Of a stretch of 64,000 nucleotides of DNA, positions 45,401-64,000 are shown in pieces; position 1 is the first letter of the stretch; every line of letters starts with the position of its first letter. Position numbers and translations under genes: made by a program. The notes under the pieces are model-generated. The model was given only the letters and a program-made list of their open reading frames with translations. It had not been told where the DNA came from and did not search any database. Source of the stretch: Clytia hemisphaerica (lineage: Eukaryota; Cnidaria; Hydrozoa; Leptothecata; Clytiidae); the NCBI GenBank assembly GCA_902728285.1, contig CACVBU010000178.1, positions 2,046,001 to 2,110,000 of the forward strand. Reading direction: 5' to 3'.

Positions 45401-48400
45401 GATATTTTGATATTTTTTTGCTGTTTTTTTTGTTTGGAAAGTGACCAAATATTTGGTCATTGTATGTTTTACAATAAAGATAGATAAAGTGTTTAAAATA
45501 ATTTTGCCATTGTTTACTTTTGTGTCATCGGTTGGTTTTAGCACTTTGCCGACCTGTGGCGACTCCCACTTTTGATATTTTCAAAGGGATCTCTTTAAAT
45601 TGGGCGTCTCTATTATGCATCGTGTGGTTGGAGCTTTTTTTTTGACTTTTTTCCGTTTTTTAAGTGCAGCGCTTTAGCGTGGGTTTTTGAGACCGAGTCC
45701 TTGTTGTGGTATCAAGCTACTTAATAGAGTGTATCATTTACACTTGAACGTAGTAAGCCATTGTTGTGTTGGAAATTTTAATTGTATTTATATAAGAATT
45801 GAATGAATCAACTCGTCAGCTCGTGGCGATTACAAACTAGCGTAATATAATGTTTTAGGCTAAAGTACGACTTGGTTAAGTGAATTTGGTTCGCCAAACC
45901 AGTGTTTTTTTTGGTGACAGGGTGTTTTACGTACAGGACTTGAGTTAGATTCTCTCGTGTCAAACACTATAAGGAGGGTTAAAAGAGGTCTCACGTGAGC
46001 CAATGAAGCTCTTCGTCTCGATTATTCAAATACTTCGTGTCTTATACACGGTTATTGATCATTGAATGCGGTTGTCGTGCTCTATTAGCACAAAACGGTT
46101 GACAGTTTGTTTGAATTGGTTTTACTTTTAACTATCCAAAATTCAATTTAGAAGTACTATAACATCTTTGTAAGCAAAGTAACAATAACAAACAAATGTA
46201 TGCAACAAAACTTTGAATAACCTTGGTTGTAAAAATATATTTTCTTGGCCTGCCTGTTAAAAACGAGCTTGATCAAAATGGTTTGTGAGCTTTTGATAAC
46301 GATTCCGGAAGACGCAAATTCATTGCTCAAGCCTGGATACATTCAACGGTTAAGAGGTAACACAGTCTAAATTTTACTTCAATATTTTGCTTACTGTACA
46401 TAAGCTTCACGAACTGGACTATTTTTGGGTTCGCATTATTATTTCTGTATGGAATAGGTGTGTGGGGGGGGGTGCCAGCTTCAAGTTTTAAATGTCGGTA
46501 AACATTGTCATTTACTGATTTCATGGGCCTTACATTACGTCCTTAGAATTATACAGTATGTCATGACTTTGATATGTGTTTCAGTACGACAATGTAACGG
46601 TATAAAACCGCTTACTTTTGTATGCGTGACTATAGTTCGATTCATTGATAATTTGTTTTAAATGTTGCCAAACTCGTGAGTTGGCTTTACCTCAAAAAAA
46701 CAGGTATTTCGAAATCCACCATCCCATGTTCTAATGATTTTACCACTAGTTTTCCTTCCTTAATTTCTGGTATTTAATCTTATCATGTAAATCTTTTAAT
46801 ACCAATTGAAGCGTTTATCGTTTAAAGAATTCCCCTTTTTTTATCAAAAAATGGCATCAAAGTCGACAACATTAATCAGTGTTTTCACTTTGTTAGCTAA
46901 GATTTATGTCACCGATCGATGGCTCAAAGTATTCCTATTCATGGACTATTCAAATGAATTTTGATATCTTTGATCTGACTTGGTAATAGTTTTCCCATAT
47001 ATTTATATTCCCATAATATATTTTCCTCATTTTTGACAGTAGTACCCTGCAGTTTAAAACATCATCTGTCAAAGTTAATCTTTGGACTTTGTCATATCTT
47101 TTCCTACCATATAGCTAAATTGTTTTTATAGTGATTTTACTCCTAGTTTTAAAAGATTTCACTCTAACTTTAAAAGGATTTCAACAATTGACTTAATTTA
47201 GAATAGTACTAATGAATTCGATTTTAGAGTTCAATAGTATATATAGAGTTCAATCAATTGCAGAGATAGAAATAAAAACGCGAGTGTTTCAGCATTCGAT
47301 CCACAGAAATTGCATATTTAAAAAGGACGAATATTTTAGAGAAAAAAGTTTTCATAACAGTCTCAAATCTGCGACAACAACGAGACTACAAGCTTTAATA
47401 TTTTGTAATGGCTTGTCTACACTAAGTAGCCCATTTTTATCATGAAATCAAAATTATATCATCATTTGAAAACTTAACGAAAATTAGAAAGTAAAACTGT
47501 GGAGGAATGATTGACAGGATGAGCCAGTACCTGATCTATCTGCTGATTTTGTTGATGAAAAATCGACTAGACTGGCTGTGTGGAGATTCCCCTTTTCGTA
47601 TTCCTATCTTTTAATCGATGAGCAAATATCGGAAAAACTCGATACATTAACAAATATGAAAATTAAAACCAAAGTAAACTGAAAGAAAAAATATGGTTTC
47701 AATAATCAAATACTGTTAGCCTCTGTTACAAGACTTTTTGAGGTTTTTCTTTAAAGTTAGCTCCAAACAGGCAACAATTCTTAGTTGTTGTTATAATTAT
47801 ATATGTACCCCCTATATAGAACAGAATAATACAGTCTATGCTGCTAATGAAACATTCATTTTTGTCACCGTGCGGATCTAAGGGAGATTCAAAGTTTATG
47901 ACGGAGTAATCTTTCCACCACGATTCTCTGTAATAAATTTTGTTATCCCTCCCCATCTCTCAGATCCGCTTCTGCCTTGTAAGAGCATATACCGACTTCC
48001 ACTTTTAAACAGAAATAAGGTCCTGTCTTGTGCTGTCTTCGTTATATTCAATTCAAAAAAACGTTTTGGAGTAAAAAGACACAATTACGACGAACGAATT
48101 CCAGTTTACTGCTGTGTCAATGATTCATTTTGTCACTTTGACATTTTTATGACGTCACTGTCAACAAAAATAATAATGATAATGACTAGAAGAAGGGACT
48201 TTGAACTAACTTGATATCTACGCTTTTTGCGGCCTGTCAACGATAATATGAAGAAAAAAGGTATTTATCAAAAAGGTCTCGAAATGTATTTTGTTTTGAA
48301 ATCTAATACCCTATGCTGCCAAAGCTTGATGTTGTCAAAACAACATATCATTATTTAGAAACTTTTGTTTTTTGATATTGATTAGACCTTTTTTACCTAA

Positions 48401-48731
48401 ATGTTGCAATATTTTATTGTAATATCCTTTAGTATCATATTTGTATTAAGAAACTAGGACAGCAGCTTTCATAGAGGTTTTTCTTCTTAGCTTAAAGATG
48501 GCCAACTTAACTGTTTTCTAATTTTTATATTTCAATTTTATTGGTATAATATCGTGGTGAAATTGAAATTACTATGATGTTTTTATATATATTAAAGATG
48601 AAAAATAAGTTTTAATCTACTAGGTTATCTTTGACCATTTATATACAGATTTATAAGTATGAAGTTCTAATGAAGCTCTGTTGGAATGTAGCTGTATTTA
48701 AACTAAGGATTGTTTCTTATTTTTTTTCTAG
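39411..48731. other. 9.3-kb gene-free stretch, T/G-rich on the plus strand
   Basis: No exon, RNA gene or TIR element was recognised. From about 39.5 to 46.5 kb the plus strand has far more T than A, and from about 42.6 to 46.4 kb also far more G than C (hand-counted 60-base lines give G:C such as 17:4 and 16:5). A (GA)n microsatellite lies at 41914-41942. The stretch ends at the acceptor of the first PI4KB coding exon, so part of it may be a 5'-UTR intron. Short frames are low-complexity and unsupported. Confidence 0.5.
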
Positions 48732-48742
48732 GACACATCTCG

Positions 48743-56952
<8,210 letters not shown>

Positions 56953-57640
56953 TTTATCACTAGCGGTTGTAGTGAAACGGGTTGTAAAAGAGGAGGAATT
57001 TTGGAGAATCAGTTTGTGGAGAAAGTCATGCAGATCTCTGATCCATTCGTTCGATCAATCGAGTTGTGCTGAAGGTATGAGCTACACACCCCATGCATGA
57101 AAGAAGGGCAAAATCATTTTCAGAATGGATTTACACAATTGAATCTGCATTTTCTGCGGAACTGCGGAATTATGAGATTTTTGGACTTGATCGACCGACC
57201 GAATATTAAACAAGCCATAACCACATTGGCGCAAAGTTTTAACTGTCATTACTATGGCAACGATAATAACACGGAAAACTTTTTCTTAAAACTCCAATGA
57301 TTCGGAGATGAATCAATTGGGACATTTAAACTGAAAATGTCATTTGACATAGCTGCTGATATTACAATTTATAAATAACATCAAAATTGCCATCTTACCA
57401 TATTACATACAATTCTTTGAACGTTGTAAAATCTTTTCAGATCTTCCAGATTTTTAATAGCGTTTATTTTAAAACAATATTGAACAAATTTAAAATGTCT
57501 TGTTAATAACGAATTTATTACCTTATCCAAACTTTAATTTAGTTCTTAGTTAAAAAAATAATTTGTTAGTTTTTAGGTAGCTTTATTCTAATTATAAAAT
57601 TTTTGATAATTTTTGACCATTGAAATTGACAGAGCTGAAT
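56953..57640. other. 3' UTR/flank of PI4KB
   Basis: Open frames at 56915-57100 and 57097-57300 continue out of the last PI4KB exon region and show no protein features. No clear poly(A) signal near the stop. Confidence 0.4.
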
Positions 57641-57841
57641 AGACCTTTTCATAAATTACGTCACGATCATCACTTGCCTCGTTTTGAAATTATTGCAATG
57701 GTGATTAACTCCCAGCAGATTTTATTAAAACTACATTCTATTCATTAAAAAATCATTTAATGTCTCAAGGGACATAATCACCATGGAAATTGTTTTAATA
57801 CGAGGCAAGTGATGTTCATGACGTAATTTATGAAAAGGTTT
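57641..57841. mobile_element. 201-bp MITE with CCTTTTCATAAATTACGTCA ends
   Basis: Left arm CCTTTTCATAAATTACGTCA ... CACTTGCCTCGTTTT pairs with AATACGAGGCAAGTGATG ... TGACGTAATTTATGAAAAGG over about 48 bp. Second copy at 26130-26325. Located downstream of PI4KB. Confidence 0.8.
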
Positions 57842-58493
57842 ATCCTGCCCTATTTTGACAAAGATTTCCTGATAAAATCTATTTTTTTCGACAGCCAGCT
57901 CCTCTACGATAATCTTCATTCAAAGTAAACATATGACAATTGTCTAAGCTTTCTATATAAACCAGCCTTCCTACTTTCTACGAGTAGAGTTTTCGTCAGA
58001 ACATGTTCAACATGTGAATTTTTGGGGCAAGATGGAGTTTTTAAACGCTCTTATTTGATTTGGTTGGTCGTTAACCAGTAATAAAACAATTTTGTTACTT
58101 TTTCTAAAGAACGCGTCATTTTTATTACTTCAAATGACCAATTATTAAAGTATCTTATAAAAACTCCATCTCATCTGGAACTTTCACAATTATCTGGTCT
58201 GTAAATTATCATTGTATTATATGGTTTTTTTTTCTTTTGGATAATATTTCTTGCTTTTTTTATTAGTATTATTTTCATGTCATTTTTTATATAATATTGT
58301 TCAGAAAAATTCTTGTCACACTTCAAAATTTGTCATTTCAGTGCCGTTTTCCTAGTCCATCACGTTCAGGTGTAGAAAAAAATTATCAACGGAGTTCTTT
58401 CAGGAAAGAAATTCTCACCAGTACTCTTTCCTAGGAAATTTTTACCCCTCTGAAAAATTAGAACAGCTCATTCACCCTAATTTCGAGAAAAAA
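57842..58493. other. AT-rich intergenic sequence
   Basis: No gene or repeat was recognised. Confidence 0.4.
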
Positions 58494-58773
58494 TACACCC
58501 TGTCTCACAGTCCCGGTGGAACATTTTTCCTCAGCGGGGATAAAAACTCCTATTGAAATCCCAATAAGGATAAAAATTCTATTGTTCATTCCAAGGTTAT
58601 TACAAAATCCAGTGGGGATGAGTTTAGGGTGCAATTTTTAAACATTGAATTTCGAATGGGGATAAAATCAAAGTCAGTTTCCCAGTGGGGCTGAAATTTC
58701 AGGGTATTTTCCCACCGGGAAGAAATTTTCTAGTTGGGCTGGGGTCCCAGCGGGTCTGTGACACAGGGGTGTA
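58494..58773 (-). mobile_element. MITE-A copy, best preserved
   Basis: 280 bp, starting TACACCCTGTCTCACAG and ending CTGTGACACAGGGGTGTA: inverted ends bounded by TA. Internal CAGTGGGGAT, CAGCGGGGAT and CAGTGGGGCT words recur every 30-50 bp and give the family its sub-repeat look. Confidence 0.85.
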
Positions 58774-58957
58774 AAATCTACATCTTTAGAAAAAAGACCC
58801 TGTTTATAACCTTCGCTTGAATGAAATTTTTACCGCGTGAAAACAGTGAGAAAAAAATTCTGGATACTTGGCTATCAACTTGAACAATCGAAACTATCTG
58901 TCTTCTCCCCGACCTAACTTTATCTTAGATGTTTTTGATTTGTTGCGTAATCTATAT

Positions 58958-59430
58958 AAAGTCTGTCTCAAAATAATTTGCAGCTGAGACAAAAATGGCT
59001 GTAACTTTTGATAGAATTTGAATCAAGTTGCGATTTTGTGTTCGTTAAAAAGATATTTGTGAGTGGAATATTATCAAGTAAAATTTTGGAAAAAAAGTAA
59101 AATGAATATGAAAAATGAAGAAGAAAATATCAACTTCTTGTTGAAATGTGGTATAATTACCATTTTCACAGGAGTGATTCTTCAATCTCAGATCTTCATC
59201 ACTGTGAAATTTTTCAAAAATATTCATCCAATCAAAAGACATCATCAAACAAAGTTTATTGCTGGTTGACTCTATAAAGTAGTAAAAAAAGACAAAAAAA
59301 ACAGCCTTTTGTCGATCAACCAATAACAAACTTTGTTTGATATCTTTTCATCTAATCGCAACTTGATTCAAATTATATAAAAAATTACAGCCATTTTTGT
59401 CTCAGCTGCAAATTATTTTGAGACAGAGTA
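58958..59430. mobile_element. internally deleted copy of the AGTCTGTCTCA foldback element
   Basis: Ends AAAGTCTGTCTCAAAATAAT and TTATTTTGAGACAGA. The left arm is nearly complete; the right arm lacks about 200 bp compared with 19885-20573. Confidence 0.82.
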
Positions 59431-60523
59431 GCACATTACAAATTTGTAACACAAGTTACTGACTCTATGAAAAATTTAATTTGGCAAATGCCTGGAAAAG
59501 TTGAATATGCAGCACGCTTTTAGAAAATAAAAGGAATCTTTGATCGGATTCTAAATACTACGTGCTGGTACGTATGCTCTCTAAAGGCCATGTGTAGACG
59601 ATGCTATCGTCCGTATAATATGTTATTATGATATAACATAGTTTGTATATTATAAAACGTTATATGTCGCGCGGCGGATAGTGTCTGTGTTTAAGACAAC
59701 AGCTACCCCCCGAAAAAAAATCCCGTCTTCACGTTTTCCTCTTAGATGAAATTCGTCTTAGATGTGGCTCCACGAAAGAATCTTTCTGTGTTAGTGGACG
59801 CTTTGATTCAATCAAAGCTAGCCGCCTGATGAGGGGTGTCGTTTGGGGTGGACTCGACAATGTCCTTTTCTTGTTCCTATCTATCTGAAAGCACCGATGG
59901 TCGATTAATCGATAAGTATGTCTGACTGCGTCTTTAAAGCGATTTAATAATGTCAAAGCCCCCCCCCAACAAAAAAACAAAAAACTGACTGTCAGTCGTT
60001 TCAAAAAAGCTGTTAGACCTTTTGTTTTACGTACAATTTTTCTTTTGAAGGACTGACAGACTCGAAAGTGGCTTTCACCTTTGTGCACTTTGTATTGACG
60101 TCAGTCGCACTTAGTTTTTGTTTTGATAGGCTGGTACGTCCAGACACACAAATTTGGTTTATCAAAACACAAACATGTCAGACTGGCTGTGCACCTCAAT
60201 ACCAGTCTCCTCGGCCTAATACTCTGTATCAACTTCTACAAGGATTGGTAACGAGGTTGTCACTCAAAAAAGAGGTATATAGAAGGTGTATATCTTGTGA
60301 TTTATCCTTCGGTAGGAGAGTGCGACTAGCTAGACTCAATACCAGTCCTTTTTTAACGAAAAATGGCCCGTCTGACAGACCTCCTTTTGCAATTTGTTTC
60401 TCTTTTAACTCTCGACCGTGTTAGTTTGTTTCTAGACAAAGAAATATGCTTCTCAGCCTTTTTAGCTCAAGTCATTTGATTTGGTGATGTATTCACTTTA
60501 TATTTCAACGAACTCTATTCAGG
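59431..60523. other. intergenic DNA with two overlapping divergent open frames
   Basis: A 119-codon minus-strand frame (59729-60088) and a 118-codon plus-strand frame (60068-60424) overlap head to head by 21 bp. Neither matches a known family. The minus product is basic (KRKIVRKTKG, ESKRPLTQKD). Both could be chance frames, so neither is called a gene. Confidence 0.35.
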
Positions 60524-60824
60524 CTACAATCATGGTCGAAATATATTGAGAACTCCGGTTATTTTAACGTTTTTCAAGATTTAAAGTTCCGGCGAGAAAG
60601 TCACTTTTTGGCTAGTTGATGAATTTATTTGAGTAATTCAATTCGGGAGGGGTTTATTGACTTCCAGGCTATATTCTGAGCCCTATTAGACCATTTTTGA
60701 ACATTTGGCAGAGTTAAAACTCTACACCCTTCCAACCTAATTTAGAGCACTTCAAAATCGTTTGTAGTTATAAGATTTCATAGGAAATTCCCTTTTTTCT
60801 CAAATATTACGACCATGATTGTAG
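60524..60824. mobile_element. 301-bp MITE with CTACAATCATGGTCG ends
   Basis: Left CTACAATCATGGTCGAAATAT and right ATATTACGACCATGATTGTAG are inverted. Non-coding, with no second copy seen. The end sequence loosely resembles the TTAA element's GGGCTCTAACCATAGTCG. Confidence 0.68.
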
Positions 60825-61095
60825 TTAGTTTACGTTGGTTTAGTATCGGGACAAATTTACTTATCAATTGGCTCGTTAAAATTAATTTGGAGATGAGTGG
60901 ATAAATTTTATACTGTGACGAAAGTTCATCGTTAGGCGATCGGGATCAACCATAACCTACTAGCTATTGAGGGGACCTCTCAGATCACTTAACCTTTTCC
61001 TTCGATCAGGGTATCCCTTATTAGAGATAGGTTTATGGACAAGTAGTAATGGTATACACTATATGGTATACTGTTTTTCCAATTAAGTAAGGGAA

Positions 61096-61516
61096 TGGTC
61101 AGAATGTATAATAATGTAGTCCGCCCTGCATGAGTGCACAACATTTTGATATTGAGGCTTATTTAGGATTACTTACAATCTGGAAATTTACTGTAGTTAA
61201 ACCCGATTTATATATGACCCTTATCCAAAAGTAAGTAATCTTATAAGTCACCCTTAATATCCAAAAGTGAGTAAAAGTAAGTATAACCGTCACCTTATTA
61301 ATCAGTCAGCTAGAGTGTCTGGAGTGTAGGGGGAAAAACTTTACCAATGGATGGGGGGGGTGCGATTTGCGGGTGCATTTTTTGTTACCCTTTTGAGCAG
61401 GGGGTTAGAAAGAATTTTCCAGGTTAGGGGTGGGGGTGCGAAAAATTTTTTGGATTTTTTTAAATTTTTTTAAATATCTTCCACTCCCCCCCCCCCTAGC
61501 AGATACTTTCTGACCA
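61096..61516. mobile_element. 421-bp element with TGGTCAGAAWGTAT ends and G/C runs
   Basis: Left TGGTCAGAATGTAT and right ATACTTTCTGACCA are inverted. The right side carries G-rich, then C-run sequence (CCCCCCCCCCCCTAGCAG). A one-arm fragment lies at 27337-27480. Confidence 0.6.
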
Positions 61517-61955
61517 CTTACTAATAACTATCAAATAAGTGTAACATAATTAACATAAAAAAAGTCAAAGTTTCTTTCAGGCTCCTCCTCCTCTAAGTTC
61601 TCCTTTCCAAGTCCTCTTCTTTTGAGCTCTCTTTTCCAATCTTCTTCCTTCGAGCTCTCCTTTTCAACTCCCTGATCTTTTTCTTTTTCTTTCTCATATC
61701 TTCTCGCCCTATTCAGGGGTCTGAGCTCAAGAGCCTGAGCCCCACTCTATTGATGTCTATTCATCTTTCAGTTTATTAACATCGTGTTGACTCGTAGTCC
61801 CAATCTCTCTTTGCATTATTCATCGATGATTAGTTTATTAGTTTCACAATACATTTCAAACTAATTTAACCTCTGAACGTTTCATCGAACGAATACACTC
61901 ACTTCTACATTGTTTTTATTTTTATTCTTCATTGTTGCAAGATTTTTGGAAAAAT

Positions 61956-63254
61956 ATGTTGAAATTCAAATGGCTATTACGAGCAGATGGACCAAAATGT
62001 GCGAGAGTAAGTCAAATTATTTACATACCCGTATCACATTTCCCTCCATTAAATTGACCAGGTGTTAATACACTCCCTTCTACAGACCCAATGAGACCCT
62101 TTTCCACTGGAAAAATTAGCCAAAATATCGTCCCTAGTGGGAAATTGTACTCTAATTTTTGTCCCCACTATAAAATAATCAATTCAACCTAATCCTCACT
62201 GAAAAATATCGTGCTATTTTTCTCATCCCCACTAAATTCTCTGACTTGAAAACTATGGAATTTAAATCCCCAGTCATAAAAAATATGGGAATATCAATCC
62301 CCATCAAGTTTCAGTCCGTATTCTTACCCCTAACTGACTGAAAAATCCTACCGGGTCTGTGATGTTAATGGAGCCAGGTTGGGTAAAAAAAACATATCCT
62401 GAAATTTTACTCAAATAATGAAATCGCGAACCCATTAGGGATAAAACTCTAAATTGCTCTCACAGGTTGTATATTTCAGCATGTGATTCTCAAGTGGAAT
62501 CAAATACTACCAGTGGAGAGATTGGGGAAAAAGGAGGGAAAGGGGAAAAAAGGGAAAATTGATTAAATTATTCCTCGCTTATTCGAATCCCTCTATAATT
62601 CGAGCTTATTTCCCAGTCCATTTCAAGAAGAAACCCCTTTAAAATACTTTCTATAATCCGATTCTCTCTGTAATTCGAACAAATTATATTCCCCTTTCGA
62701 GTTCAAATTAGGGAGAGTCAATTGTATCAATTATTTACATTTACATTTGGCCGCAGTTCTATTCAGCAAAAGTTGGGAGGATTCTCAAAAATTCAAAAGT
62801 AGCGTCATCAATGCATATCAACGAATTAAAATCAATTGACCAATCACAACAACCAATAATCGAATGTCGAGACAAAAAATACCTTGCAGGATCTACATCA
62901 AAGAATTTTCCAAAAACACTTCCAATATACCTCCACAATGAGTTCAAAGCTATAGAACTCTCCAATCAACACAATAACATTTTAGATATCGGTGCAAATT
63001 TACGACCAATCTTAGATGATATTTTTAACCACGAAAATAAATCTGCTGTTTTGATCAAAAACTTGCCAATCACAAAAACAGATCATTTTCATGACTTTAT
63101 GAAAGGCTGTGATTACCAACCTATGACGTATGAATCAGGATCGGCGTATCGGGCATCTGTCAATGACTTGGTCTATTCAGCCAGTGATGAGCCACCTGAA
63201 TTCTCAATCGAGCCTCACAATGAAATGTCCTATTTGTCGCAATTCCCTCAAAAG
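61956..63254 (+). CDS. TauD/TfdA-family Fe(II)/2-oxoglutarate dioxygenase (DdaC/clavaminate synthase-like), 5' part
   Basis: Likely a non-heme iron, 2-oxoglutarate-dependent oxygenase; its substrate cannot be told. Exon 2 (62757-63254) follows a CCGCAG acceptor and ends at AAG|GTAAAC; all 166 codons are open. It reads SAVLIKNLPITKTDHFHDF (the conserved early strand), TYESGSAYRASVNDLVYSASDEPPE (short of the core) and then PHNEMSYLSQFPQK, the H-x-E pair that supplies two of the iron ligands in clavaminate synthase-like enzymes. A probable exon 1 (61956-62006) encodes MLKFKWLLRADGPKCAR and joins in phase 0 through GTAAGT; its basic, non-acidic start could be a mitochondrial presequence. The rest, including the distal His and the 2OG-binding Arg, lies beyond the window. 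Relatives are common in bacteria and patchy in animals. Exon 2 is firm, exon 1 is inference. Confidence 0.82.
62069..62367 (+). mobile_element. MITE-A copy in intron 1 of the TauD-like gene
   Basis: Starts TACACTCCCTTCTACAGACC and ends CCGGGTCTGTGATGTTA. It keeps TTTTGTCCCCACTATAAAAT-type blocks. Old and diverged. Confidence 0.7.
62540..62727. mobile_element. pogo/Tigger-like MITE, second copy
   Basis: The right end reads AAATTAGGGAGAGTCAATTG before TA. Inside, TATAATTCGAG, TATAATCCGATTCTC and TGTAATTCGAAC recur as in 50508-50684. The left end is uncertain. Confidence 0.45.
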
Positions 63255-64000
63255 GTAAACTCTATTTTCAACTTTTGCCATACTTTAACGATAGATTTTG
63301 TGATTTTGAGTAGATATAATATGGCTCCTGCACGAAAATTTGTACCAGGGAAAAGATCCAAAACGCAATATTCTTAACACCACTCCCCTTACAGGGATAG
63401 CGAACATCGAAATACAGATGCATTTTTCTTCGTCAACACCGACAGAGAAAATAGCTAAAATCCTTATTTTGTCACCATATGGCAAGTTTGACGCCAAAAT
63501 ATGACCGTCAAACACTAAAACACCGACGAGACACCAAAATTTAACTAATGATGCAGAGCAACAATTCTGAACAATTTAATAAAAAAATTCGACATTTTTG
63601 ATGACGTTTGCACATTTTGATATATTTTCATTTTTGAGAATTGAAGTTATCGTCGTCTTTTTATTATGACGTTAATGAAACCGCTTCTGTGACGTGTTTT
63701 TTTCCACGTATTTTACAACGTAAATATCATTTTTTAGCTGATATTTTGAGACAAGGTCATTTTAAATTTTTGACCCAGCACTTTTTGAAATCCTCTCGTT
63801 AATACGATCTGTAAAGCTATACATGGCTTGATCAAAACGGTAAGAAGCGGTCGGCGTGACGAAAAATATGTTTTAGACTTGCCTTAACTTACCAGAGGGG
63901 GCTAATACCGTCAAACTATCAAACCGGTACGCCCTCCTATCAACTTTATTTTGTTTACTTACTTTTCTAGATTATATTTTGCTGTTTGAGCAAAGCATCC
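63255..64000. other. intron 2 of the TauD-like gene (to window end)
   Basis: Begins GTAAAC at the exon 2 donor. No downstream exon was recognised before the window ends. The in-frame read-through (VNSIFNFC...) lacks the expected dioxygenase strand and ends at 63375, which supports splicing here. Confidence 0.5.

Noticed and set aside
63255-63377. In-frame read-through of the TauD-like exon
   Set aside because: It loses family similarity right at a GTAAAC donor and stops after 40 codons, so it is treated as intron.

Overview
The window is nuclear DNA of an invertebrate animal. It is AT-rich, its genes carry spliceosomal introns with GT/AG borders, and it is crowded with short inverted-repeat transposons. 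The gene content is a CBM14 chitin-binding secreted protein, a PAN-like plus fibrinogen-like protein, a PI4KB orthologue, an HMGL-like TIM-barrel/EF-hand protein and a TauD/DdaC-like dioxygenase. Together with the Penelope and CR1/RTE-type retroelement relics, this fits a cnidarian best. That assignment is inference; the sequence does not fix the species.

Layout. 0.4-0.7 kb (minus): last exon of a short CBM14 protein. 1-9 kb: intergenic DNA made almost wholly of dispersed repeats, including a TTAA-flanked piggyBac-like element and another MITE, both inserted into a 76-bp tandem repeat, and a 1.58-kb foldback composite. 9.28-9.95 kb (minus): complete two-exon, two-domain CBM14 gene with a TATA box. 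11.3-13.4 kb: an array of a spaced 13-14 bp motif and a decayed CR1-like LINE. 14.4-15.4 kb (minus): intronless fibrinogen-related gene. 16-23.5 kb: repeats, including a second motif array bounded by G/C-run inverted ends and a 689-bp foldback element. 23.5-26.9 kb (plus): five-exon HMGL-like/EF-hand gene whose first exon carries a frame break. 28-29.2 kb (minus): RTE-like LINE fragment. 30-39.4 kb: further TIR elements, a Penelope GIY-YIG scrap and a local segmental duplication. 39.4-48.7 kb: long gene-free stretch, strongly T- and G-rich on the plus strand over much of its length. 48.7-57 kb (plus): PI4KB, 12 coding exons reconstructed to 839 codons. 57-61.9 kb: repeats. 61.96 kb to the window end (plus): 5' part of a TauD-family dioxygenase.

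The protein genes do not form a pathway. The two CBM14 genes are diverged paralogues on the same strand and probably arose by local duplication. PI4KB makes PI4P at the Golgi, and the other genes are unrelated neighbours. Most of the remaining sequence is explained by about fifteen families of non-autonomous DNA transposons. The most unusual is a family built from repeated CCCTTA-cored motifs with unequal spacers.
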